Assembly: GCA_026936335.1 (NCBI GenBank)
Contig: JAPMXV010000045.1
Location: 1-64,000 of the forward strand
From: Mantamonas sphyraenae
Lineage: Eukaryota > CRuMs > Mantamonadidae
Direction of reading: 5' to 3'
DNA length: 64,000 nucleotides
The notes beneath the pieces are model-generated. The model did not search any database. It had not been told where the DNA came from and saw nothing but the letters and a program-made list of their open reading frames with translations. Below, one piece after another: positions 22,504-34,200 of this stretch (its first letter is position 1; each line of letters opens with the position of its first letter). Position numbers and translations under genes: made by a program.

Positions 22504-25173
22504 TCACCAGTCCCGTTTGGCTGCCATCTTGGCCGCGAGCTCCTCCTCGCGGGCTTTTTTCAGGCGGCGCGCTTCAAGCTCTGCTTCCAGACTCGCCCTA
22601 TCGGACAGCTTTGGCGAAGAGGCTCCGCTCCAGAACTTGATGTCGCTGTACTCTGTCTCCAGCGTGCGCTTCTGCGTGTCCGGGAAAATCTGTTCCACAA
22701 GGTCCGTCAGCTGCGAATACGATGTCTGCTGAGTGGCACTTACAGACACCTTCACTTCGCCCTTGGGGTTGACAATGAAAATGGACTCGAGGGGCAGGCC
22801 GACGGCCTTGTATGACACCACGTCTGTGGGACGGTTGCCAAACCCTGCGTGGAACGGCCGGCTGTTCTTGGGGAAAAGATCCAGGATCTCTGTCAAGCAG
22901 GCAATCTTGAACTGCTCCGGTCGCCGCAGGATGACCTCGCGTGTAAAAGCGTCCAGAAGCCGGTCCGGAGAGGTCATCACCGGTCCCGGCGGCAGAGTGT
23001 ACAGCTGTTCCTTGCCCTGCTTGCCCTGCTTGATGGACTTCAGGTACGACCGTGTCGTGTTCACCTGACCAATAGCACGCGACGTGAGATACAGAATGTG
23101 GTAGTTGTTCTTGACAATGTTTGTGTACAGCTCGGACACGCCCGAGTGGCTCCAATCGCGCCCAATCGCAGGCAAGATGTGTCCCAGCACATCGCTGCGT
23201 GTGATCGTGCCGTCGATGTCGCTGATTACAATCTTGCTGTCCGGTTTCCACAGGAAGATTGTCGCCTGCAGCTCCTGCGTCCCCTGCAACCTGCTCGTCA
23301 CTGTGTACTGCACCTTGTTGGCACCCTCCTTCAGGTTGAGCGCCAGAAGCTGGCTCGACGTCGGATAGATGCTCTTGTTCTTCTGGTTCGCCTCTGCCTC
23401 TGCCTCGGCTTCCGCTGCGCTCGCGGCAGCAGCTGCTTCTGCACGCGCCGACGACTCCGCCGCCACCGCCCGTGCTGCCTCCCCCGATACCGGCAGGCTT
23501 TCCGTGGAGCGGGAACGCCCAAACCACGAGCGCTTCGGATGGCCCATCAGCTCTGCCGCAAACTCCGCCTCCAGTTGTGCCAACTGTTCCGGTTCCAGCG
23601 GCCTGCCAAACACCATCATCGAGACCATGAGCGGGGCCACAATCGACCACGGGTAGTACCGGTCGTTGAACATGATCACCAGTCCCGGGTCGTTCAGCAG
23701 ATGCGGGTTGCCGTTGAACTCTTCGTAATCCACCAGCTTCTCCTCAAACAGCGCATCCCACTCTTCCGCGCTCATGTCATCGGCAGACTCCAGGTTTCCA
23801 CACAGAGACATCTTCAGCGTGAATGACTCTGGTGACAGCGGCGTCGACGCCTGTGCAGCGGAGCTCGCAACATCCGCCACTGGTCCGGGAAGAACGCTTG
23901 CGCCCGGTGACGATGACGACGACCGCGATGAAGACGACAAAGACGACGACGATGAAGACGACGAAGACGACGACGTCGCGATCAGAGCGATCGTCGTTGT
24001 GTCTTGACCATCCGCGTCCTCCTCCTCCTCGTCATAATAGTATTCCTCGTCGTCATCTTGGTCGACGCTGGGGTCAACGGGTGTGTCTTGGCTGCGAGCA
24101 CGCCGCACAAACGTCAAAGACGTGTCTTCGTCATCCTGGTCGCGCAGGTCCCACCACGTGTTGGACTCTGTGTCCGCGCTTCGTGTCCGCTGCACCCGAC
24201 GCTGGCCCACCGTCCCAGACGTCGACGATGTGTCCGAGTCGGCCGTGGCCGTCTTTGACGAGCCATACTGATCATGGATGCTGTGTCTGTCTTGCTCTGC
24301 GTCGCCCTCGTCGTCGCGCCACACAAACTCTTCGCCTTCCTTGATGAGAAAGTCCGGGACCTCCACTTGCCGTTGGCCAAACATCGAGCCAAAAAGCGAG
24401 CCCACCCACGACGACGACGTTGTGGATTTTGGCGTCGTTGGCGCCTCATCCTGTGCAGAAGCGCCCTCATTGGTCTTTCCAGACCCGCCGGCTTTCTCCG
24501 TGCTTTCCGGTTCGGGCGAAGATTCTTTCCTGGCCTCCTCCTCTGTGCCCTCTGCACTCTCTGTCTCTGTCGCCTCGTCCTTGGCGGCCGTGTCATCATC
24601 GTCGTCCTCGTCGCCTCCGTTGTAGTCGACAAAGAGGAACCCCTTGCCGTCGTCGTTGTCGTTTTTGTCCTCGTTCTCCGCGCTGGTTGTTTCCCCAGCT
24701 GCGTCTGACGTGGCACCTGGGGCCGCAGACGCCGCAGGCTGGCTCGAAAGCGTTTCCTGCGTCGACACGCTTGCCTGGCCGTCCAGAGAGTCAAAGTCCG
24801 TGAGCGCGTCAAAGTACTGCGACTCGTTGCGCGGCAGGAAAAAGTCCCCAGACGCAAATGAGGAAAGCCCTTCCCCTTCCTCCGGCACCGGCGAGCTCGT
24901 GCCAAACGTCTCTGGCAGCTCGTCGTCCACCTCCAGAAAGGCCTCTCCGTCTGGGCCCACCTGCATCTCGAATGGTGCCAGCGTATCGTTCACCGTGATG
25001 GAAACACGCTTGCGGTTTGACTTGAGCAGATGGATCTTCCCAAACCGCACGTGGAACGCAGACGATTTCAGCGTGCCGTCCGGTTGTTTCACCACAATGA
25101 TGTCGCGCGCCCCACTGAGCGTCGCCGAGTTTATACCCAGCACATACTCGTTGACACCGTCCAGGAAGTTCAT
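22504..25173 (-). CDS. LPIN: Lipin / phosphatidate phosphatase
   Basis: Mg2+-dependent phosphatidate phosphatase (Pah1/lipin) making diacylglycerol. The ORF from ATG 25173 gives 889 aa with the N-LIP domain at the extreme N-terminus (MNFLDGVNEYVLGINSATLS, then ARDIIVVKQPDG). The C-LIP HAD-type domain has the catalytic DIDGT motif (Asp652/Asp654), GHILPAIGRDWSHSGV, LYLTSRAIGQ and FGNRPTDVVSYKAVG. The middle ~400 residues are acidic and Ser-rich, with poly-Ser (near 23910-23960) and poly-Glu/Asp tracts, suiting phospho-regulation. The frame stays open upstream to an ATG at 25224, but that would overlap the proposed start of the divergent RNF213-like gene; 25173 also matches family N-termini. 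A basic C-terminal tail (RRLKKAREEELAAKMAAKRD) could aid membrane or nuclear targeting. Confidence 0.92.
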   Translation of the reverse strand: MNFLDGVNEYVLGINSATLSGARDIIVVKQPDGTLKSSAFHVRFGKIHLLKSNRKRVSITVNDTLAPFEMQVGPDGEAFLEVDDELPETFGTSSPVPEEGEGLSSFASGDFFLPRNESQYFDALTDFDSLDGQASVSTQETLSSQPAASAAPGATSDAAGETTSAENEDKNDNDDGKGFLFVDYNGGDEDDDDDTAAKDEATETESAEGTEEEARKESSPEPESTEKAGGSGKTNEGASAQDEAPTTPKSTTSSSWVGSLFGSMFGQRQVEVPDFLIKEGEEFVWRDDEGDAEQDRHSIHDQYGSSKTATADSDTSSTSGTVGQRRVQRTRSADTESNTWWDLRDQDDEDTSLTFVRRARSQDTPVDPSVDQDDDEEYYYDEEEEDADGQDTTTIALIATSSSSSSSSSSSLSSSSRSSSSSPGASVLPGPVADVASSAAQASTPLSPESFTLKMSLCGNLESADDMSAEEWDALFEEKLVDYEEFNGNPHLLNDPGLVIMFNDRYYPWSIVAPLMVSMMVFGRPLEPEQLAQLEAEFAAELMGHPKRSWFGRSRSTESLPVSGEAARAVAAESSARAEAAAAASAAEAEAEAEANQKNKSIYPTSSQLLALNLKEGANKVQYTVTSRLQGTQELQATIFLWKPDSKIVISDIDGTITRSDVLGHILPAIGRDWSHSGVSELYTNIVKNNYHILYLTSRAIGQVNTTRSYLKSIKQGKQGKEQLYTLPPGPVMTSPDRLLDAFTREVILRRPEQFKIACLTEILDLFPKNSRPFHAGFGNRPTDVVSYKAVGLPLESIFIVNPKGEVKVSVSATQQTSYSQLTDLVEQIFPDTQKRTLETEYSDIKFWSGASSPKLSDRASLEAELEARRLKKAREEELAAKMAAKRDW

Positions 25174-25222
25174 CGCAGTTGGCTCCGTCGCCGCGATCCC
25201 TCTGCCACCCGAATTCAGCACC

Positions 25223-28200
25223 ATGTACGCACACACACTCCAACCCCATGACCGCCACTCCCCCTTTGTTTCCTCACACATACACCTAACCCTCCCACCC
25301 GTCCCACCCGTCCCCCCAACCCCCCTTTTAGGTCCGATCCCCACGGATCCACTCCGTCGAATTCACACCCCGACCCAACCCCGACATCCGGCTCATCTAC
25401 GAGTTCGCATCAAGACACACCCGCCCCGACGGCCGCCCCGACACAGCCTGCACCCACGCCGGCCACTGCCAACCAGCCCACGTCCGCCACTGCAAACGCA
25501 AACACAACCCAGCCCACAGGCGCCCCTCCCTCTCGAGGAACATCCTACGCCGCAGCCGCCTCCTCGGCCCCATCCTCCTCGGCGTCCTCCTCACGTGCCT
25601 CCTCCTCGGCCGCCTCCTCCTCACATTCCTCCTCCAACACACGCACATCCGCACGTGCAAACACCGCCCCGTCCTTCAAGCTTGATCTTGACGAAAGCAA
25701 CCTTGTTTTCGACACAGATTCCCAGGCCGCCGCCCCGCAAGAAGGCGAGACCCTCATCACCTTCCACCTTTTTCTTCCCAACCGCAAGATGACCACCCGT
25801 GACGTCTGCCTACGTGGCTCCCTCCCACAGCTCGGTGGCTTCGACCAGAGCCTCGTTGTTCTCCAGCAGCACCCTGCCAGCACCCAGTACTACACCGCCA
25901 CCATCTCCGTCCCATTTGGCGTCGGCGAAGAACGCGACTCTATCCTCGACGAACCCTTCTTTGAGTACAAGTACATCCTCGACAACCTCTCCACGGGCCA
26001 ACACGATTGGGAGGACGGCGAAAACAGGTCCGTCACCGTCATCGAAAACAACATCTACGACGTCTACCGCTACCCCATGGTCATCCCCACCTACCTCCAA
26101 AACAGGTATACCACACGCCAGGGCGTCGTCAACACAAATGCCCTCGCCTCCCGCAACCAGTGGCTCGTCAACCAACATCGCCAGACCGCAAACAGGCACA
26201 ACAAGATGGCCTTCACCCTCTTCTTCCGCATCCTCCTCGAAGAGCTCGTCTCCGCACGTACCCCGTTCCTCCTCTGGTTGCCCAAGTACGACAGCATCCA
26301 CACCTCCCTCTCTTCCCAAGTCTTCTTCACTGACCTTTGCGACGAAATCGTACGCAAGATACGCCTCATGCGCTCCGCAGACGTCTCCGACCTCCTCACC
26401 CTTGACGTCTGCGTTTCCATGCTCACCGTCCTCGGCAGCGAGCACTACCGCTCCTCCCGCTACCGTCTCGACGTCACCGCCATCGCACGCCTCCGCGACG
26501 CAATCACCTCGCACTCCCAGATCGATTCCGTCACAGAGCACCTCGCCACGACCGCACGCACGTGGTTCTGCCGTGGCATCTCCAATTTCTGCTCCCTCGA
26601 AAGCGCAAAAGTCGGCGGCTACGCTTGGATGCGCCTCATGCCCCTCCTCTACACCAGCACAGCCGCCACAAACAACTTCCTCACCATGCCCTCCAAACCA
26701 GACTTTCGCCGCTTCTCCGTCATCGAGGCCGAGTACGCAGACGAACTTCAGATGGCTCTCAGCTCAGACTCCCTCTTCACCGACCACGCCGTCCCCGATC
26801 TGCCCTTTCCCATGTTTTCTGCTTTCGTCTACTATGCTCCCAGCATGAAGAGCCTCCACCAGCTCGTCACCCTCGCTGACGTCAAGTCCAACCAGCAGTA
26901 CACAGACGCCATCGTCACCATCCTCCAGGACAAGATCCAGAACCACGAGTGGGACGACGTGCCACGCTCTCTCGAGGTGCCCGAACTCCAAGCTCTCATT
27001 GCCCTCATCGGCCTGTGCCCGCAACCCCTCGCCCTCTCCATCATCGTCACCCTGCTGCAAGCGAAAAAGTTCTCCACCTTCAACCCGCTCAACTGCAAGG
27101 ATCTCCTCACCACCGCCGTCCAGCTCAACCCAGACTCCAACGAAGCCTTTGGCCCTGCCCTTCGTCAGTGGCTCTGCAAGGCCGGCCTCCCCGACCTCCC
27201 GGCAGAAAGCCACGACGACGCCGACGACGATGACTTTGGTTCCTCCGGCGCTGGATCATCCTCGGGCTCCGCCTACACCATCCTCGGCGGCTACATCTAC
27301 AACGGGCGCAACAGCAGAGCCAACCAGGAGCGCCGCCGAGAGAACGCTGCACGTCGCAAGCGCGAGCGCGAGCAGAAACTCGAAGCCGCCCTCAACACAT
27401 GCCTCACAGACATGAACGTCCTCCTCGGCGACGAGGTCCTGGCCCCGGCTCTCATCAGGTGGTTCAGCGAAGCCGTCAGCGTCATGCTGAAAAAGTTTGA
27501 CGACACACGCATTCTCAAGCATCTCAAGAACCCCGTCCTCGACACCATCGGCCCTCTCACCACAGAGGTCTTTGAGATGCGTGCTCGTCGCGCCCTCTGC
27601 TCCTACTTCCACACCCCGGAGCAGCAGATGCAGGTCTTTGAGCTCCTCGACACGGGCTTCCAGAATGGCCTCCGCGTGCGCGACCTCGACAACCCGCGCT
27701 TCACCATGACCTGCCGCCTTCTCCACACCCTCCAGTTCGGCGCCTCGGGCAACTCTCTCGACGCCCTTCTCGACTCTGCCGCAGACATGATCCAGATCGA
27801 CTTTGCGCCTGTCAACCCCGACCTCGAGTATGTGCTCACATACTACCCCATCTGGGCCAAGATGCTCTCCCTCTTTGACTCTCTCAACAACCGCAGCGTC
27901 GATTCGCTCGCCGTGGCTCCCAACCACCCGCTCATGATTGTCCACCAGGGCATCGCAAACGTCACCGCCAGCATCGCCCAATTTGCCGCTCAGCTCCTCA
28001 GCGCAAACATCGCCATCGGGCCCCTCACAAAGATCATGAAGAACGAAGAGCCTGCACTCATGCTCTTTGACGCCGCAAACCAGGACATCTCCATCCAGGA
28101 TATCAACGCAGCTCGCGCCAGACTCGACACCTTTGAGACAAAGATCATCCAGCTCCAATGCTTTGCAAACATCTTTGCAGGCCAGGACATCGATCTCCAG

Positions 28201-31200
28201 GGCTTGCCGGACACCCTCCTTGCCATCCGCCGCGACTGGGATGCCCTTGTCCTATCCGACGTCGAGTTTCAGTTTGACGACCTGCCCATCATGCCCGTCC
28301 TCCCCTGGCTCTACACCCTCCGCGGCTCAGAGATCTTCCTTGTCCACTGGACAAAGAGCATCGCCATGCTCAATCAAATGATGTCTGACGACGGCAACGA
28401 CGCAGACACCTCCTCCACAGGCGCAAGTTCCTCCGCAGACGATGCTGCAAACAATGACGATGCCTCCTCCTCCTCCTCCAACATCTCTCCCGAAGACATC
28501 ATCAACAGCCTCGAGGTCGACAGCAGCGAGGACCGCATCGCCCTTGACATCGACAACGCAACCCAGTTCCTCGTGCCCGTCGTCGAGTCCTACTGGATCG
28601 GCCTCCAGAACCGCCTCGACGACTACAGCATCCCGTTCCCCGAACTCAGCTCCACCTTTGGCATGCTCAACGCGCAGCAGCTTGACCGCGAAATCACCGT
28701 CCTCAGCGCAACCACAGCCAACGGCAACACCACCGTCGGCCAACACGACCGCAAATGGGTCCAGACCCGCGTCCAGATCCTGCGCCAGTTCAACATGCTC
28801 GACACAAACAAGACCCGCATCACACGACTCGCAGACGCCCTCACAGGCTTCCTCGAACCCCTTTTCAGTGCACCCGTCCACCAGGACGCCTTTTACGCAC
28901 GCGTCGTCGAGAACAACCGCCGTCTCCTCGAGCAGTGGGAATCTCAGAAGCTCGCCCAAACCGCAGACTTTATCGAGCCTGTCGAAGAGCTTTTCAAGGA
29001 CTTTTCCGACGCGCACCTCGATCTCCTCGACGTCATCGTCAACTCCCAGGAGGTCGTCGAGTGGCTCATGCAGGCCAAGAGCGTCGACGAGTTCAATCGC
29101 CTCCTCTCCATTTGCAAGTCCAACACAGACGACGCCATCGCCGTCCGCGCCATCGCTGCCATGCAGAGTTCCCGAAACCTCCTCGCTGGTCTCCTCTACC
29201 CCGTGGAGCTCTATGACTCCCTGCAAGCCTTCATCGTCGAGCTCAACCGTGTGGATGTTTCGGGCTCGGAGATTGCAAACCACCTGCGTACCGCCTCGGA
29301 AAAGTTCTCCCTCCTGCAGAAGCTGTTTGCCGAAAAGACCCGCTCTCCGGGCACACAGGCCTGCCACGACCTCCTCGAAATCATGGATCGCGGCGAGTAC
29401 CACTGGGACACCGAGGCACGCAGCATCACCCTGGTCTACCAGCAGCGCGAAGGCCTCATCGACAAGCCGCCGCGACACACCAACGAGCTCCTCGACCTGC
29501 GCAACCGCCTTATGCTCACCGAAATCCCCGAGGATCTGCAAGACCAGATCCCGGACGTGCTGCAGGCGTACGTCGAGCAGCTCAAGCAGATGTTTGACAT
29601 TGCACGCTTCCTCACCGCCCTCAACGCAAACGGTCACTTTGACTACCAGGAGCATCGTGAGGTGTTCTCCGCAAGTGTGCAGCCACAGCAGCTCGAAGCA
29701 CGCGCAAAGCAGCTCAAGCAGGTTTACAACGAGTGGGAGCGCATCGTCAACGACGTCCGCGCACGCTACTACTACCTCAACTACTTCAATGTCCACAAGA
29801 TCCTGCACTTGTTCAAGCACCTTGACGCAGCCGAGCGCGACGACCTCCTGGAGGTCCACAAGACCTTGCGCTTTGTCAACACCACCCTCCAGCTCACCCA
29901 GATTCCTTTCGAGGCCTGGGAGCCCGCCACAGATCCGCGCCAGCGCCTCCACAATCTTGGCAACTTCCTCAACATGACGTTTGAGGACCTGCCCAGCGTC
30001 TCGCGCGTCATCAGCCAGGCCATCGTCTCTCCAGGTTCTCGCTACCTCTTTGACGACGGCACAGACAACTCGCAGCGCACCTACTTTGTCGTCGCCGAGC
30101 AAGAAAAGGTCGTCGACGTCACACTCACCCTGTACATCCAGAATGGCCGTCTGCCCGAACCCTCCGAGCTCGTGTGGTGCACAAACCAGACCACCATCAG
30201 CGAAATCTCCCTCCTCCTGCGCCGCTGGGCCTCTGCTCGCACCTCCCTCGGCACAGATCGCCTCTTTTGCATCGTCAACAGCCACAAGCTGTCGTACACC
30301 ATGCAGACGCGCATGCTCGAGCAGCTCCATCTGCTTCAGAGTAGCGACAGCGGCTCTCTGGTCGTCCTCTCCTGCTCCGCCGAGGGCCATCTGGCCTCGT
30401 CCCTCCAAGCCAACCGCGTCAGCGTCTCTCCTCTCGAGCCCGATGTCCTCAAGCCACTCTACCACAAGATTGTCACCGAGTACGGACTCGACACGCGCGT
30501 GTTCACATCGCCCGTTGCAGGCGGCGGCAAGACACACTCCATCCTGCGCTGGGCCTACGAACACAGCCTTCCCTACCACACCATCGCCATCCAGGGCCCG
30601 CTCACGCCCCAGAACTTCATCAACCTCTTCCCGCGACGTAGCGAAGACGTCGCCGTCGCATTTCACGTCGACATCGGCAACACCGCCACAAGCGACCTCA
30701 ACGCCCTGCTCTTCCAGCTCCTTGTCGTCGGCTGCGTCGTCAGCGACCAGAGCATCTTCTTCCGCAACCCGCTTGACGCCTTTCTGCTCGAGGTCGCAAA
30801 CTCGCCCGGAGACGCCCTCCACAAGCGCCTTCATCTGCCGCGCATGCTGCCACAGGACTCCACTGTTGCTTTTGCCGACGATGCCCTCGACTTGTTTGAG
30901 TACAAGGTCACCTACTTGGGCGAAGATGCCATGGAAGATGTCAAACTCAAGGTGCGCGCCATGCCCAACTACGAGCTGCAGGTCGTCTGCAAGTTCCTCC
31001 AGGCATTTGAAGAGGCCCAGTTTGTCAACTTCACCGCAGAGACGCCAGACTTCCACCCGGACCTTGTTGAGGACCTGGACCCGGTCACTTGCTTCCAGCT
31101 CATCCACAAACACAGCGGCGCAGAATCGTGGACGCTTGTGTCCAACTTTGTCAAGTTCATGTCGAACCAGTTTATGCGCCTGGAGTACACCGATCTGCTG

Positions 31201-34200
31201 ACCAACATGGCCGTGGCCGGCGCCCTGGGCAGGCCCGATTTCAAGAACTTTGTCGTCGACTTTCTCATCAAGACCTCGGCCGACTTTGCGTCGCGTTCGC
31301 TCATCCGCATGCACAAGGAAGATTCCTCCCTCGAGGCTGCAGGCGCATCGGTGGAAGAGGCTGCCCATCATGTGGACCTCACCGAGTATGCAAGCAAGTA
31401 CGCCACGATGAAGCAGTGGGACGAATCGGACCACCCGTTTGTGCTGTTCAACAACAACCCCATGGGGTTTGGCTCGTCGGGCATTGCCATCTTGTCGCTG
31501 AATCCCAAACTGATCGACCAGGTCATGGAGAAGGAGTTGAAGGAGACCCTGGAGCTGAACGGGTTCCCGCTCGCGCGGGACTACACCAAGCTCGACCGCT
31601 GGGAAGCCATGGAGATCCTGTGCAACACCCTTGGCGTGTTTGATCGTGAGCACGTGCAGCCGTGGTATGTTCTCACTGTCGACAACGTCATGAAAATCCT
31701 CAGCATCCACAAGCGCATCGCGTACAACATCCCGGTGGTGGTCATGGGCGAGACGGGCTGTGGCAAGAGCGCTCTCATCAAGTTTATGTGTGAGCTGCTG
31801 GGCTGCCCGCTGTACACTCTCAATGTGCACGGAGGCATCACAGACGCAGACATTGTCGAGTGGATGCAGGAGGTCATCGCCGCGGCGTACGGCGCCATCG
31901 GCGATGTGTACGTTTTCCTGGACGAGGTCAACACGTGCAACAGCATGGCGCTGTTCAAGCAGATTGTCGTGGACGGCTTCATGCACGACCAATGGCTTCC
32001 GGAGAACCTCAAGTTTATCTGTGCGTGCAACCCGTACCGTCTCATCTCCAACGCCAACCGCATCCAGGCCGGCCTGACCTTCAACGACTACCACGACGAC
32101 GAGACGGTGGACCCGCTCAAGACCCTCCAGTACCGCGTGTATCCGCTGCCGGAAACCATGGGCGACTATGTGTGGGATTTCGGTGCGCTGCACACGCACA
32201 CAGAGAAGCAGTACATCTTTGCCATGGTGACCAACGCGTGCCATCTGCCTTACGAACACAAGCCCTCGGGCGTGTTCTACACCATGCTGGCCATGCAGAA
32301 CGAAAACACAGACCCTCAGGCTGTGTTTATCGAAAAGTTCATCGACCTGTTCACCGAGCTGGTGTCGCAGTCGCACGTGTTTATGAACACGCAGTTGGAG
32401 TTTGGTGTCGTATCCCTGCGTGACGTGGCACGCGTGGTCAAGCTGTACAACTTTTTCTACGAGTCGTTGCTTGCGCGCCGCACGGTCCCGCTGCAGGCAA
32501 TCAAACAGGCGCTCGTGCTTGCGCTTGCGCACGTGTATCACTCGCGTCTCAACCGAGAGCGTGTTGCCTACCGCAACCAGATGACAATGACGCTGAACAG
32601 CAACCCTCCAAGCGAACTGCGCTTGCGTCGCGACGAGTTCCGCACCATTGTGGTGCGCGAGCAGGAGTTTTACGCCAAGGAGCTCGACCCAGGAGAAGGT
32701 ATTGCGCTCAACGAAGCCTTGTGCGAGAACATCTTTATGATTCTGGTGTGCATTCTGAACTGCGTGCCCATCTTTGTGGTGGGCAAGCCCGGCTCGTCCA
32801 AGTCTCTGGCAATGGAGCTGGTGGCCTCCAACCTCAACGGCCAGAGTTCGGACACGGCTTTTCTCCAGAGCTTGCCTGCCGTGGAGGTGTTTTCATACCA
32901 GTGCTCACCCCTGTCGCAGGCCGACGGCATTGCACAGCTCTTCGACCAGGCCGACCGCTACCAAAAGAACGCGACCAACACCGTTGTCGTGGTGCTTCTG
33001 GACGAAGTCGGATTGGCCGAACAGTCTCCGCATTTGCCCCTCAAGGTGCTGCACTCGCTTCTGGAGAAGCCCACCCTTGCTGTGGTTGGCATCTCCAACT
33101 GGGAGCTGGATCCGGCCAAGATGAACCGCGCCATCCATCTCACACGGCCAGAGCCGACTGTCAACGATCTCAAGATCACTGCCCAGGGCATTGTGTCATC
33201 GCACCACTTGGAGGGTATCCTTGCAGGCCTTGCGGAATCCTACTTTGAGGTGTACAAGAGCCAGCAGATTCGTGACTTTTTCGGCCTCCGCGATTTCTAC
33301 CACCTCATCAAGTTCCTGCACCGCAACCTGGACAGCAGCAACTCGCTCAGCGAAGAGCTGTTGTACAATGCAGTGCTGCGCAACTTTGGCGGGCGCCCCA
33401 CAGAGATGATGGCCAACATGGAACTCTTCTTTACGCGCGCGGGCTTGGGCTTCCAGGGCACCGAGATCGCAGACCGCAGCAAGATCCCCACCCTTGCGCT
33501 TATCCGTGCCAACCTGCGCGACCGCATGGCGCGCCACCTGATGCTCCTCACACACAACGATGCGGCGCTTCCGTTGCTGCTCGACCAAGGTGTGCTGACC
33601 ATGGATCGCCTGGTGGTGTTGTTCGGCTCGGACTTTCCCGACGACCAAACCGACCTGCACATTCTGATCAACATCCAGCAGATCAAATCCTGCATGGCAG
33701 ACGGACGTACAGTGGTGTTGATGCACGCCGAGAATCTGTACGAGAGTTTGTACGACATGCTGAACCAGCACTACACGTACTACCAGGGCCAGCGCTTTGT
33801 GCGCATTGCCATCGGTACGCACTCGCGTCTGTGTCCCGTGCACGATGACTTCCGCGTGATTCTCATCACGGAAAAGAGCGAGGCGTACACTTCCCTTGCG
33901 CCGCCGCTGCTCAACCGCTTTGAAAAGCAGGTGTTGCTCTCGGGTGACTTGCTGCAGACGCGCGAGCAGGTGCTGCACGCTCGTCTCTCCCGCTGGGTCG
34001 AGCGTTTCCTGAACAACGCCGAGCTCAAGACGCGCTTCCAACCGCAGGACGCGTTTATGGGCTGGCACGACGAAACGCTTGCGTCGCTCGTGCTCTCGCT
34101 CGCAGCCACACGCCGCCACCGCCGTGCCATCTTGCAGGAAATGGCTGAGCTTGAAAAGGCCGACCCCAAGGGCAAGGGCAAGGCGAACAGCAGCAGCAGC

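Noticed and set aside
28327-32541. 1,404-codon minus-strand ORF
   Set aside because: It lies wholly antisense to the RNF213 AAA+ region, whose motifs are conserved on the plus strand; the antisense product has no recognisable domain.
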